This document shows, piece after piece, positions 35,763 through 44,777 of a stretch of 64,000 nucleotides of DNA. Under the pieces are notes generated by a model. That model saw only the letters and a program-made list of their open reading frames with translations. It did no database searches and was not told the DNA's origin. Position numbers and translations under genes: made by a program. The stretch is from Candidatus Zixiibacteriota bacterium (GTDB lineage Bacteria; Zixibacteria; MSB-5A5; GN15; FEB-12). Each line of letters opens with the position of its first letter. Position 1 is the stretch's first letter. Location: contig JAOUBJ010000006.1 of assembly GCA_029860345.1 (NCBI GenBank), positions 124,001-188,000 on the forward strand. Direction: 5' to 3'.

Positions 35763-36758
35763 TCAGCCTGATTCCCGCGCCAACACGCGTTCGGCCGACT
35801 CACGGCCGATCCGCTCCACCTCCAAGGCCACTCGTAGCGCCTCGACTCCCTCTGATAGCGGTACCGCCACTGCCGTATCGTCAAGGATTGCATCCAGAAA
35901 CCGCCCCAGTTCACACCCGAGCATGTCCTCGCCTGAGTCCTGTTTCTTTTGATAGATCACATCGCGACCGGATTTGCCGAGCGGTAATCTGAGTCCCTCA
36001 GCCGGTTCGTCTTTAGCCGCCAGCCGATACAGGTCGGCCTGTTTGGCGGCCAGATCGAGCGAGTAGTAGCCGGACTTTTGGAACAGTCGCAACTTGCGCA
36101 TGGCTTGCAAAGAGATCCGAGACGCTGTCAGGTTGGCCACAGCGCCGTTCTCAAAAGTCAGCCGGGCGTTGGCGATATCCGGCTTCTCTGATATCACCGC
36201 GACGGCCGAAGCCTGGATGTTGACGATCGGTGACCTGATAAACATCAGGGCCAGATCGATGTCGTGGATCATCAAGTCGAGCACAACGGCAACATCGGTA
36301 CCACGCGGATCGAAAGCAGCCAGGCGATGGGCCTCAATAAACGATGGGTGCAACTCGATTCCTTCAAGCGCCTGCACGGCCGGGTTGAATCGTTCGATCT
36401 GTCCCACGGTCAGCTTGACCGAGTGATCTGCCGCCAGCGCCATCAGCTTGTTGGCCTCGTCAATAGTTGAGGTGACCGGTTTCTCGATCAGGCAATGAAC
36501 CGAACGTTCGATAAGTTCCACCGCGACTGCGTAATGGTCGGTGGTGGGCACCACAATGGAAACAGCCTCGGCTTGTTCGGCCAATTGTTGTAATGAATCA
36601 AACGCGGTCACGTTGTATTCGGCCGCAAACTTGTGGGCTTTGTCCGAGTCGGTATCGTACAGCCCGATCAGTTCGCTATTGTCCAGCTGCGCGTACCATT
36701 TGAGATGGTGCCGACCCAGCGACCCGACACCGACCACGGCGGTCTTTAGCTTGGGCAT
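35763..36758 (-). CDS. Gfo/Idh/MocA oxidoreductase, possible UDP-GlcNAc 3-dehydrogenase (GnnA-like)
   Basis: 331 residues. N-terminal NAD fold with G-V-G-S-L-G at 10-15, the family E-K-P motif at 92-94, I-E-R-F-N-P-A-V at 121-128, and catalytic-region M-I-H-D-I-D-L (H165, D168). It heads an operon of lipid A genes. GnnA, the Gfo/Idh enzyme that oxidises the 3-OH of UDP-GlcNAc so that GnnB can aminate it, is known to lie near lpx genes in bacteria with 3-amino lipid A; that function here is inference from context. No aminotransferase partner is in the window. Ribosome site before ATG 36758 is weak. Confidence 0.88.
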   Translation of the reverse strand: MPKLKTAVVGVGSLGRHHLKWYAQLDNSELIGLYDTDSDKAHKFAAEYNVTAFDSLQQLAEQAEAVSIVVPTTDHYAVAVELIERSVHCLIEKPVTSTIDEANKLMALAADHSVKLTVGQIERFNPAVQALEGIELHPSFIEAHRLAAFDPRGTDVAVVLDLMIHDIDLALMFIRSPIVNIQASAVAVISEKPDIANARLTFENGAVANLTASRISLQAMRKLRLFQKSGYYSLDLAAKQADLYRLAAKDEPAEGLRLPLGKSGRDVIYQKKQDSGEDMLGCELGRFLDAILDDTAVAVPLSEGVEALRVALEVERIGRESAERVLARESG

Positions 36759-36805
36759 TTTTGCATGCTCGCTTTCGTTCGTGACTCTGACATTGTCAAG
36801 CTGGC

Positions 36806-36834
36806 AAGATAGTGAGTCGGTCGCTCCAGAGCAA
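36806..36834 (-). promoter_or_regulatory. Candidate promoter of the lipid A-nadB-guaA operon
   Basis: On the minus strand TTGCTC (36829-36834), 17-bp spacer, TATCTT (36806-36811). A predicted start near 36799 gives a ~40-base leader before the ATG at 36758. Confidence 0.45.
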
Positions 36835-37197
36835 GCGGGTACTCCGTCATTCCCGCGCCTCTGTCATTCCCGCGCCTCTGTCATTCCCGCGCCTCTGTCA
36901 TTCCCGCGCAGGCGGGAATCCATCTTCTCCGTTGGGTGGCCGTCTCAAACCTTGTTTGCGGCAGAAGGTCATGCTTCGACTTCGCTCAGCATGAGGTTGA
37001 GGAGAGCCGTGCACACCGAAGACGTGTGTGACCAATCGACAAGTGTGGCAGAACCAGAGGCGGTTCTGCCCTACTGCGCCCAGAAGAAGAGACGACCAAG
37101 CCGGAACTCCCCGTAGGGTGGGGGCCGTCTTCGCCTGCGCGCCGCGGCGTGGACCCGCCTTTGTTGGCAGGTCTGAAGACAGACCTGCCCTACAAGA
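36835..37197. repeat. Tandem 17-bp repeat plus dispersed elements
   Basis: Three exact tandem copies of tcattcccgcgcctctg (36847-36863, 36864-36880, 36881-36897), followed at 36898 by a full palindrome of the cattcccgcg...gcgggaatc family. Then part of ggtggccgtctcaaaccttg (about 36940), an inverted catgcttcgacttcgctcag copy (about 36968-36995) and gtagggtgggggccgtcttc with ggacccgcc (about 37113-37160). No gene. Confidence 0.7.
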
Positions 37198-40100
37198 TCA
37201 GAAGCACGGCGTTGGGGGTGCGCCGGAGTTGAACATGTAATCGACCAGGTAAACCAGGTCGGCAATGTCGATCGGCTCAACGTCACTGGCGTCGACGTCA
37301 CCTTCATCGAAACAGATTGGCGCCGGTCCACCGGTAAACATGAAGTCCACCATGTAAACCAAATCACCGATGTCGATTTGTCCGGTCGGGTCGTGGTCTA
37401 CATTCCCGCGCGCGATACAGCAGGTAACATGCTCGGTGAAGAATATAAAAGTCTCCGTCGACCAGGTTGCACTGTCACCGAGATCGACCGCCTGGACACG
37501 CCAAAAATAAGAACCGTCAAGTTCAGCGAGTATCGGCATGACTACAGAAGTATCGTACATCACCGTGACCTCGTCGTAGCTGCCAAATGTGGAGTCGGCC
37601 GATATTTGCATAACGTAATGAACGGCATCGCCAGGGTCGCCATCGTCGGTCGGGTGCCAGTAGAGAGTTGGATAGTTTTCAAAGACCGTGTCCTTGTCAG
37701 CCGGCGCCGCGAGGCTGAACGGATTAGGTGGCTGGTTGACGGCGTTGACGATGAACGAGGCTTGCACAAGGTATTCGCTGTACTCGTATCCATCATGGGA
37801 TCGACCGTGCCACCAAAAACGAGTGTCTTCATCCAGCGGCGTATCAACGGTCCAGACGGTGGTAGGATCACCTTCGGCATGTCCCGCTACCGATGCAGCC
37901 AGATTGGTCAGGGCTGAGTCTGAGTATACTTCGAAGTCGTAAGTCAGCACATCGCCGTCGGGATCATCGGAGTTCGCCCTGTTCAGGGAAGGCGTGGCAG
38001 AGTAAACCAGTTCGTCATCGACCGGCACGATAGCGTAACCTGCCGAAGGCGTGGCGTTCATGTGGAAGTCGAGTTCGTACCACCGCGACCAGGTAACGCC
38101 GTTGTTGGCGCGCACTCTAAACACATAGCTCGCGCCGTCCTGAAGGGCGGCACCGGCATAGGTGATATTGGTGTCGCTACCTGCAATGACGGCAGGCGAC
38201 CACATGTTGTCGTTGTTGTAACAAAGGTTGCCGGTACCAACCGATACCTGGTACTCAGTAATCGGGTTGGCGGTGGTGTCCACGATGCTCCAATGAAACG
38301 CAGGAGTATGATCGATCATGTTTTGTTGGGCGCCACCTTCGACTCCGATAGCAGCAACGGTCGGGTTGATCGAAGAAGTGTCAACAGTGAAGAAGTCGAG
38401 AATCCGTCCAAAGACCGTGTCCTGATTGGCGTATGCTCCAAACTGATCGGAGATGGCTTCGAAACCGAAACTGAACAGGACAACTTTGTAACTGCTGTCG
38501 AAACTAATCCCGGTTGCCTCCCCGCTGGGGATCACGAACTCAGCCAGGGCGCTACCGGTTGGGAACATGATCTGCGGGTTGGTCTGGTTGGTGGTGGTGT
38601 TGTAGCGGATTTTGATTCCGTCGCCGACAGGTGAATCGTCAACTCCGAACATGAGCGGGTACAGCAGGTCGGAGTCGAATGAGGCGTGCAGGTAATCGTT
38701 CAAAAACGTCGGGTCATCGGTGTCCAGTTCGTGGACGAGCCCCTGCCCGGTAAGAAAGAGGTTGCCACCATTGTCCAGAAATGTCTCCATGGCAGCGATA
38801 TCGGCGGCCGACATGATGTCTGCCCGGTCATCGCCGGTGAGCCACAAAACACTGGAGTAGTTGGAGAGTTGGCCGCCGGTCGGAGAACCGGCCGACGATT
38901 TGTCATGAAGCTCAAACGGTATCCGACGGTCGTACAATTGGGCCGCAATGGACTGCTCCCAGTCGGCGCCGTTGTCGTCATCGACCAGCAGGATCGAAGG
39001 TGTACCGATATGCAACTCGAAACCGAAGGTCTCACCACCCAGAGGATTGTCCGAAGTCATCTCCAGGTAGAATGAATCGATGCACGGCGCGAAACCGGCC
39101 GGGATAGTGAACACGATCAGAGATGACTGGTTGTCACCATATCCGCCGTCGCCCGGCACCGTTCCGATGTTGACCGTCGGCACGTCGAAGGTGATATCGT
39201 TGTTGTCCGAGGTCATGGTTGCCGTCACGTTGGTTGCTTCCAGCCAGAGGTTCTGGGCCAGGAATTCGAAAGTGATACTCTCCCCTTCTTCAGCGATACC
39301 GTTGCTGTTGCCGAAGGCGGTATCCGAAAAAGTACCCAGCCACATTACAAAGCGGGGACGGGAGTAGCTGATATCAAAATTGGCGTACATCACGGAATCC
39401 GAAGCTGAGATATCCCACACAGCAGCTTTGGTGCTGGTAGTAGAATACCTACGAGTATTGGGTGTCGACAGATCATCAAAGTCGGTTTTCGTTGCGGTCG
39501 ACCAGACATCGAATTGATCTCCCGACGACGTGCCTGCTTCCAGTTCGAACAGACCGTCGGCTTGCTCAACGGCAACTTTGGGGTGGGCTTCGTTTGAGTT
39601 GCCGCCGACCGACTCGTCGATGTGCCATATTAGCAGACCGGAGCCGGGAATGAAATTGTCGAAACCCACCGAGCGCCTGTTCTCAACGAGAAAGTACTCC
39701 GATCCCATCTGACCGTTTTGCCACACGCGGTAGGCGATAGGATTGTGATAGCTCGATGGTAATTCCACGTTCACCGAGTTGGTGGTAATGTTGAACACGT
39801 TGGTAAACCCAAGGGTCGACTTGCACCAGGCATCAAAGAAGGCCGGGCGATTGCCATTGTTGTTCCAACTCCCACCGGCCATCAGAGACCAACGACCGAT
39901 ACCGGATGATGAGCCGTCGGTGTCGTACAAGTCCGGCAGGCCCAAAAAGTGTCCGTACTCGTGGGCATAGACACCAAAAGTAGACAAACCAGACGAGGTG
40001 TTCTCCTCCGGTTCGGTAGTGTAGCTGCGAATGTTGGTTCCATCGAGCGTAACCGTGAACGGTATCGACGAAGCGTGCGACCAAATGTGATCATCTGATC

Positions 40101-40770
40101 CGGTCTGTTCGGCGCCGGGACCGGCATGGACAGAAAAAACACCATCGATCCAACCGTTGCCGTCATTGTCGTACAGCGAGTAGTCAACATCGTCATCAGC
40201 GGCCAGGATCAGGTGGTAGGTCATTCCTGAGGCGCTGGTGGGATATGGTCCGAAGCCGTTGTTGCCGTTGCAATAGTAGGCATAAGTTTCGGGCATGCGG
40301 TACCATCCGGCCACATCGCCTAACAGGATGAACCCTCCGTAGGAGTTGTCAAAAAAGAACTCACGCATCGAGTAGACGCCGTCGGTAGAGTCGCTGGAAA
40401 AGAGCATCTGCTCAAAGTCTGCGACGGTTCCATAAACCAATCCACCGGTAGCCGGGTTGTCATCAAAATCTGCCAGCAGGACCAGCACGCGAAAAGTGTC
40501 GACCACATCCGGGTTGAAAAGCGCGTCCTTAGAATACGGATCACGGACCATGCCGTTCATGTTCGGTGGGTTGAACATACCCTGTGCCCGAGCCTCGTTC
40601 AGTCGCTCAATCAGTCGGTCCCACTGAGCGGTTCCTTTGAGTCGTTCGACAAGTTCGGGCGATGGCGGGCTGGCCACGACGGCCGAGCTCAGAACCAGGG
40701 TGAGGAACAATGTCATGGCGGCGGCGATAATGGTCAGGCCCGTATTTTGGGTGCGAGTGATTGCTGTCAA
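37198..40770 (-). CDS. Secreted M6-family metalloprotease with dockerin-like tag
   Basis: About 1190 residues from a TTG start. Signal helix about 14-33. Zinc site H270-E271-Y-G-H274 with D280 two turns later (H-E-Y-G-H-F-L-G-L-P-D), then the Met-turn W-S-L-M-A-G-G: immune inhibitor A (M6) type. Middle: beta domains including I-L-L-V-D-D-D-N-G-A-D (about 615) and fibronectin-III-like segments. C-terminal ~70 residues: paired dockerin-like repeats with D-L-V-Y-M-V-D-F-M-F and D-L-V-Y-L-V-D-Y-M-F. Start choice: GGAG stands 8 bases before TTG 40770; the frame runs open to 41019 but across the promoter at 40859-40886. Predicted secreted protease. Confidence 0.88.
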   Translation of the reverse strand: MTAITRTQNTGLTIIAAAMTLFLTLVLSSAVVASPPSPELVERLKGTAQWDRLIERLNEARAQGMFNPPNMNGMVRDPYSKDALFNPDVVDTFRVLVLLADFDDNPATGGLVYGTVADFEQMLFSSDSTDGVYSMREFFFDNSYGGFILLGDVAGWYRMPETYAYYCNGNNGFGPYPTSASGMTYHLILAADDDVDYSLYDNDGNGWIDGVFSVHAGPGAEQTGSDDHIWSHASSIPFTVTLDGTNIRSYTTEPEENTSSGLSTFGVYAHEYGHFLGLPDLYDTDGSSSGIGRWSLMAGGSWNNNGNRPAFFDAWCKSTLGFTNVFNITTNSVNVELPSSYHNPIAYRVWQNGQMGSEYFLVENRRSVGFDNFIPGSGLLIWHIDESVGGNSNEAHPKVAVEQADGLFELEAGTSSGDQFDVWSTATKTDFDDLSTPNTRRYSTTSTKAAVWDISASDSVMYANFDISYSRPRFVMWLGTFSDTAFGNSNGIAEEGESITFEFLAQNLWLEATNVTATMTSDNNDITFDVPTVNIGTVPGDGGYGDNQSSLIVFTIPAGFAPCIDSFYLEMTSDNPLGGETFGFELHIGTPSILLVDDDNGADWEQSIAAQLYDRRIPFELHDKSSAGSPTGGQLSNYSSVLWLTGDDRADIMSAADIAAMETFLDNGGNLFLTGQGLVHELDTDDPTFLNDYLHASFDSDLLYPLMFGVDDSPVGDGIKIRYNTTTNQTNPQIMFPTGSALAEFVIPSGEATGISFDSSYKVVLFSFGFEAISDQFGAYANQDTVFGRILDFFTVDTSSINPTVAAIGVEGGAQQNMIDHTPAFHWSIVDTTANPITEYQVSVGTGNLCYNNDNMWSPAVIAGSDTNITYAGAALQDGASYVFRVRANNGVTWSRWYELDFHMNATPSAGYAIVPVDDELVYSATPSLNRANSDDPDGDVLTYDFEVYSDSALTNLAASVAGHAEGDPTTVWTVDTPLDEDTRFWWHGRSHDGYEYSEYLVQASFIVNAVNQPPNPFSLAAPADKDTVFENYPTLYWHPTDDGDPGDAVHYVMQISADSTFGSYDEVTVMYDTSVVMPILAELDGSYFWRVQAVDLGDSATWSTETFIFFTEHVTCCIARGNVDHDPTGQIDIGDLVYMVDFMFTGGPAPICFDEGDVDASDVEPIDIADLVYLVDYMFNSGAPPTPCF

Positions 40771-40858
40771 CTTTGCTTCTCCTATCAGCGATAAGTACTT
40801 CCGGTGAGTGTCCGGCTGGAATAGGCTGGACCGACCGGACAATGTTTGAACCGTCCGC

Positions 40859-40886
40859 AAGATAGCGCAAAACGGCTTTTTGTCAA
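40859..40886 (-). promoter_or_regulatory. Promoter of the M6 protease gene
   Basis: On the minus strand TTGACA (40881-40886), 16-bp spacer, TATCTT (40859-40864). It fixes the start codon downstream, at the TTG of 40770. Confidence 0.65.
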
Positions 40887-41184
40887 TTGTAAACCCCGGT
40901 GCAGACGCAGGGCAAATCCATATCCTGCAACGTGCTGGCGCGGATAAGGTTCCCGTAATTGGGGCGTCATGGACCGAGATGAGGTCTTTTCGGCGGGGCG
41001 GCATTGTAGCGTTTAACAATGAAACCCACCCGACGCAAAGCCTCTGGGTGGGGTACCGTGTGAACGAAGAAGTAGGGTGGGTCCGTCTTCGGACCCGCCT
41101 AATTGTCGGAACCGCTAAGAGGGTTCCGACCTACAGGAGGCCTGCGCCAGTATGACAGTGTATAGAAGTCTTCACTCCCCTTTA
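40887..41184. repeat. Repeat cluster between M6 protease and VTT gene
   Basis: Contains cccacccgacgcaaagcctc...gggtggggtacc (about 41028-41060; two more copies near 59727 and 60001), gtagggtgggtccgtcttcg...acccgcc (about 41072-41100) and gtcggaaccgctaagagggttccgacctac (about 41104-41134). No gene. Confidence 0.65.
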
Positions 41185-41847
41185 CTACTTGATCATACCA
41201 ATGGCCAGAAAACCCAAGACCAAAAGGACAACAAAGGCGATGGCCAGAAGATTGAAATACTTGTCTATGAACAGTTGAATCCGGTTGCCGTACTTTCTGT
41301 AAAGCAGACCGATCAATCCGGCTACCACAAAAAAGCGCAATGAACGACTGATTGCCGAAGCTACCAAAAAGGGCACAAAGGCCATCTCAAAGAAGCCGGC
41401 TGCGATGGTGAAGACTTTATATGGAATGGGTGTGAATCCGGCGATGCCGACCGCGAAAGCTCCGACATGCATCCCCCATACTTCTTTTTCATTGAACCAG
41501 TAGCGCGCCGTTTCCAACAGCTGCTCCGGATCGGTGCCCGATAACGAACCGGTTATTACCAGCATTTTCTCGCCGACCAGATCGAAAGCGTAAGAACCGA
41601 TCAAGTATCCCAGGACGCCGCCGACAACCGATCCCACCGAGCAGACCAAGGCAAAACGTTTCCACTTGCGATAGGCACCCATACATAAGGCGATCAACAA
41701 AGCGTCCGGCGGGACCGGGAAGAAAGAGGCCTCGGCCATGGAGAGCAAAAACAGCGCGGTCAGTCCGTGTCGCGACTCACCCCAGCTAAGCACCCAGTCG
41801 TAGAGAGCCCGTGACCACCTGAGCGGCGCGGAGAGTGTTTTAAGCAT
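41185..41847 (-). CDS. VTT-domain (YqaA/DedA-like) membrane protein
   Basis: About 220 residues. Several membrane segments: a re-entrant N-terminal region F-F-P-V-P-P-D-A-L-L-I-A-L (about 42-54), helices near 63-87, 125-147 and 150-175, and a C-terminal helix near 195-217. The F-P-V-P-P-D and G-F-T-P-I-P-Y-K motifs are typical of YqaA-type SNARE-associated (VTT) proteins, linked in other bacteria to lipid-carrier transport or membrane homeostasis. Start: ATG 41847, overlapping the previous stop by 8 bases; a TTG at 41880 is the longer option. Co-transcribed with the CNNM gene. Confidence 0.88.
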   Translation of the reverse strand: MLKTLSAPLRWSRALYDWVLSWGESRHGLTALFLLSMAEASFFPVPPDALLIALCMGAYRKWKRFALVCSVGSVVGGVLGYLIGSYAFDLVGEKMLVITGSLSGTDPEQLLETARYWFNEKEVWGMHVGAFAVGIAGFTPIPYKVFTIAAGFFEMAFVPFLVASAISRSLRFFVVAGLIGLLYRKYGNRIQLFIDKYFNLLAIAFVVLLVLGFLAIGMIK

Positions 41848-43186
41848 CCGGTTCTGCGCCTCTCTCTTTGATCGGTTCAACCGAAGGGCCGGAGGTGCGT
41901 TCCAGTTTCAATCGGGCCAGACGGTTGGCTGTTTGTTCCAGTACGGTGATTTTCATGTCGGCAATTGTCAGCGACTCCTTCTCCTGGGGCAACCGTCCCA
42001 AAACTTCGTTGACCAGCCCGGCCAATGTTTCGAACTGTTCCTCAGGAAGGTGGCTATCCATCAACTCGTTGATGGCGCCAGGCCAGACGGAACCATCGGC
42101 AAAAGCGACCCGGTCGGAATGTCTGACCAGTTCCGGGGCGCCGTCGTCGTCTTCGTCTTGTATTTCACCCACCAGCTCCTCCAGCACATCCTGCAACGTG
42201 ACAATCCCGGCCGTGCCGCCGAACTCGTCGAGCACGATGGCCAATCGATATTTCTTGCGCTGAAAGTCCTGAAGTAACCGTGAAGCGGGCAGCGAGTCGG
42301 GCACGAATGAAGGACGGCGCAGAATGTCGTTCAGGTGGATCAACTCCGGATTAAGTTTCTGCAACACCAAGTCCTTGGTATAGATAATACCAACAATCTT
42401 GTCGATAGTGCCGTCAAAGACCGGGAATCGCGTGTGTCCGTGTCGGATGACGGTAGAGATAATTTCATCCGAGGTGGCCCGCTTATCAATGGCCACCACA
42501 TCGGTGCGCGGCGTCATGGCCCTGCGTACAGTGGAATCGGCAAAGTCGAAGACCGATTTAATAAGCCGCTCCTCGGTCTCATCAAAGACCCCCTTCTGCC
42601 GCCCTTCGAAGATCATCAGATTGATTTCTTCTTCTGTTACGGCGCTGCGATTGGGGTCCGAGCGAACACCGAACAAACGGACAACCATCCCGGCCGTGCT
42701 GCTGAGAACATGAGAGAAAAACGAAGTAACCCAAATGAAAACCGAGATCGGGCGGGCGGAGTATCGGGCGTAGCGTTCGGGGAAGGAAAGAGCCAGATAC
42801 TTGGGCACAAGCTCACCGAGAACCACAGCGAAGACGGTAATGCCGACCGTGACCAGCCCAACCGACAAAGGTGTGGCCCACTCCGAGAGATAGCCAATCG
42901 ACGATCGGCTGAGCATGGAGTGAAGATGGGCGACGATGGTAGCGCCACCAAAAACGCCGGCCAGCGTACTGAAGAGGGTGATGCCAACCTGGATTGTGGC
43001 CAGGAATCTCTCCGGGTTTCGATGGAGTTTCTCGGCGGCTGCGGCGCCCGGCTTGCCCTGCTGAGCCTTATGACGAAGTCGGCTGCTGCGACTGGCAATA
43101 ATCGAAAACTCGGCCAGGGCAAAAAACCCGTTGGCCAAAATCAAAACCAGTATGGCCACCAACTCCAGGAGAACTGATCCCGTCAC
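41840..43186 (-). CDS. CNNM/CorC-HlyC family transporter (DUF21-CBS-CorC)
   Basis: 448 residues: an N-terminal DUF21 membrane domain with four helices (about 1-185, with A-N-G-F-F-A-L-A-E-F), two CBS domains (about 205-330, first with M-T-P-R-T-D-V-V-A-I-D), and a CorC/HlyC C-terminal domain (about 350-430). The family is associated with Mg2+ or Co2+ efflux; the older name hemolysin C is historical. The E-F-G-G-T-A-G-I-V-T motif at the end of the CBS pair is the family hallmark. Confidence 0.93.
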   Translation of the reverse strand: MTGSVLLELVAILVLILANGFFALAEFSIIASRSSRLRHKAQQGKPGAAAAEKLHRNPERFLATIQVGITLFSTLAGVFGGATIVAHLHSMLSRSSIGYLSEWATPLSVGLVTVGITVFAVVLGELVPKYLALSFPERYARYSARPISVFIWVTSFFSHVLSSTAGMVVRLFGVRSDPNRSAVTEEEINLMIFEGRQKGVFDETEERLIKSVFDFADSTVRRAMTPRTDVVAIDKRATSDEIISTVIRHGHTRFPVFDGTIDKIVGIIYTKDLVLQKLNPELIHLNDILRRPSFVPDSLPASRLLQDFQRKKYRLAIVLDEFGGTAGIVTLQDVLEELVGEIQDEDDDGAPELVRHSDRVAFADGSVWPGAINELMDSHLPEEQFETLAGLVNEVLGRLPQEKESLTIADMKITVLEQTANRLARLKLERTSGPSVEPIKERGAEPDA

Positions 43187-43237
43187 ACCTGCTCCCTGTC
43201 TAAGACAGCCGGCAACGGATCAGGCTGGTCGTCTTGA

Positions 43238-44110
43238 TCAAATTCCATCATAACCCTGGTAGGGTAACTCCTCGGCCAGTGTGTGCAGCCTGTCAATACG
43301 TTCTTCCACCGGTGGGTGGGTCGAGAACCAAGAGCTCATCCCTCGTCCGGACAGCGGATTGATTATCATCAGATTAGCTGTGGCCGGCCGCTGGTCCAGA
43401 TTCATGCGGGTTGGCGACCGGTGCAACTTTTCCAGAGCTGAGGCCAGAGCCTGAGGTTTGCGAGTGATCGTACCTCCACGGGCGTCGGCCTTGTATTCGC
43501 GTTGCCGAGAAATTGCTGTTTGCAACACGACAGCCACCAACGGCGCTACGATGCCTGCGATCAGAAGCCCGAAGACGCCGCCACGATTAGAATCACCACG
43601 GCTGTACCCGCCGAATATGGCGCCCCATCTGGCGATAGAAGCCAATATGCCGATGGCGCCTGCGAATGTGGCCGCGATGGTGCCGATCAGCATGTCTTTA
43701 TTAATTATGTGTGCGACTTCGTGTCCGATCACACCTTCAAGCTCGTCCTCAGTCAGGATTCCCAGCAATCCTTCGGTAACCGCCACCGCTGCGTGTTCGG
43801 CGTTGCGACCGGTGGCAAAAGCATTGGGAGCTTTGGACGGCACGATGCAGACTTTTGGCATCGGAATCATTGCTTGCGTTGCCACCCGCTGGACGACCCG
43901 AAACAAACGCGGGTGGTCAGCCTCGGTGATCTGACGCGCTCGATACATACGAAGTATTATTTTGTCCGAGTACCAATAGGTGCAAAGGTTTATGGTACAG
44001 GCGAACACAAAGGCTATGGCCATTCCCGACGGGCCACGTACATAATAGCCTACCTGCATAAAAACCGCCACCAGGACGAGCATCATGACTGTGGTTTTAA
44101 GTGCGTTCAT
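43238..44110 (-). CDS. htpX: HtpX-type membrane zinc metalloprotease (M48)
   Basis: 290 residues. Two N-terminal membrane helices (about 8-23 and 28-48), zinc site H130-E131-V-A-H134 (G-H-E-V-A-H), third ligand E205 in R-E-Y-K-A-D, two further helices between (about 142-163 and 178-200). N-A-F-A-T-G-R near 96 is conserved in the family. It degrades misfolded inner-membrane proteins. Ends with the T-H-P-P-V-E-E-R-I motif usual in HtpX. Separated from the CNNM gene by 51 bases, so possibly co-transcribed. Confidence 0.95.
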   Translation of the reverse strand: MNALKTTVMMLVLVAVFMQVGYYVRGPSGMAIAFVFACTINLCTYWYSDKIILRMYRARQITEADHPRLFRVVQRVATQAMIPMPKVCIVPSKAPNAFATGRNAEHAAVAVTEGLLGILTEDELEGVIGHEVAHIINKDMLIGTIAATFAGAIGILASIARWGAIFGGYSRGDSNRGGVFGLLIAGIVAPLVAVVLQTAISRQREYKADARGGTITRKPQALASALEKLHRSPTRMNLDQRPATANLMIINPLSGRGMSSWFSTHPPVEERIDRLHTLAEELPYQGYDGI

Positions 44111-44186
44111 CTTCTTGGCCTCATCATCCTATTCTACGCAGTCCGAACGCATTGGGTCAACAATTTTGACGGCCGTACATACTGAT

Positions 44187-44711
44187 TTATCGAAAGTAGA
44201 AAGTAGCGGCCACCGCCGCCGCCGTATTAATATTGGTTCCGTTGGGATTGCCGAACATAAACGAATTGACATCGGAAAACACAGCGTTAACCTGCGCTTC
44301 TACTCCAACACTGAATCTATCGGCCAGAAAACACTCGCCACCGAACATGAGCCCGGCCAAATAGTCGGTGGTACCTTCGCCGGCTTCAGGTGTTCGATGC
44401 AAAAAACCGCCACGAACACCGACATAGGGTATGGCACGACCGGTGCCTCGATTCAGGCGCAGACCCAGTCCGACGCCAACATCGGTAGCTTTTTCGCTGA
44501 CATGCACCAGGCTCAAAGAAGGTATCACCACCCACTGCCGAGAGATCCACAAGGGGAGCAGAATGTCGCTCTGATTGCCCTGCCAGGAGGCCGACAAACC
44601 GACCGAGCCGGAATGACTGTCTTCCTCCCCGGCAGCATCGGCCGCCATTGCACATATCAGGACGGTTAGGCATAGGCTCCAAATCAGCCGTTGCGCAGTG
44701 GTCTGAAACAT
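44187..44711 (-). CDS. Exported beta-barrel-like protein, unknown
   Basis: About 174 residues. Signal peptide about 1-26 (ends A-D-A-A), then alternating polar and hydrophobic strands with G-V-G-L-G-L-R-L and Y-V-G-V-R-G-G-F, ending in A-A-T-F-Y-F-R: C-terminal aromatic residues as in outer membrane barrels. Probably a small 8-strand porin-like protein; no family named. Start: ATG 44711 with GGAGGAGATA just upstream; the ATG at 44723 overlaps that ribosome site. Confidence 0.72.
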   Translation of the reverse strand: MFQTTAQRLIWSLCLTVLICAMAADAAGEEDSHSGSVGLSASWQGNQSDILLPLWISRQWVVIPSLSLVHVSEKATDVGVGLGLRLNRGTGRAIPYVGVRGGFLHRTPEAGEGTTDYLAGLMFGGECFLADRFSVGVEAQVNAVFSDVNSFMFGNPNGTNINTAAAVAATFYFR

Positions 44712-44777
44712 TATCTCCTCCATACTTGCCGGTCAACTTAGTGATCGGTGCGGTTCTGTTTTCAGCGGCAATCTCCC

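Noticed and set aside
36847-36917. CRISPR-like array
   Set aside because: Units are head-to-tail with no unique spacers; they are half-palindromes of a REP-like family.
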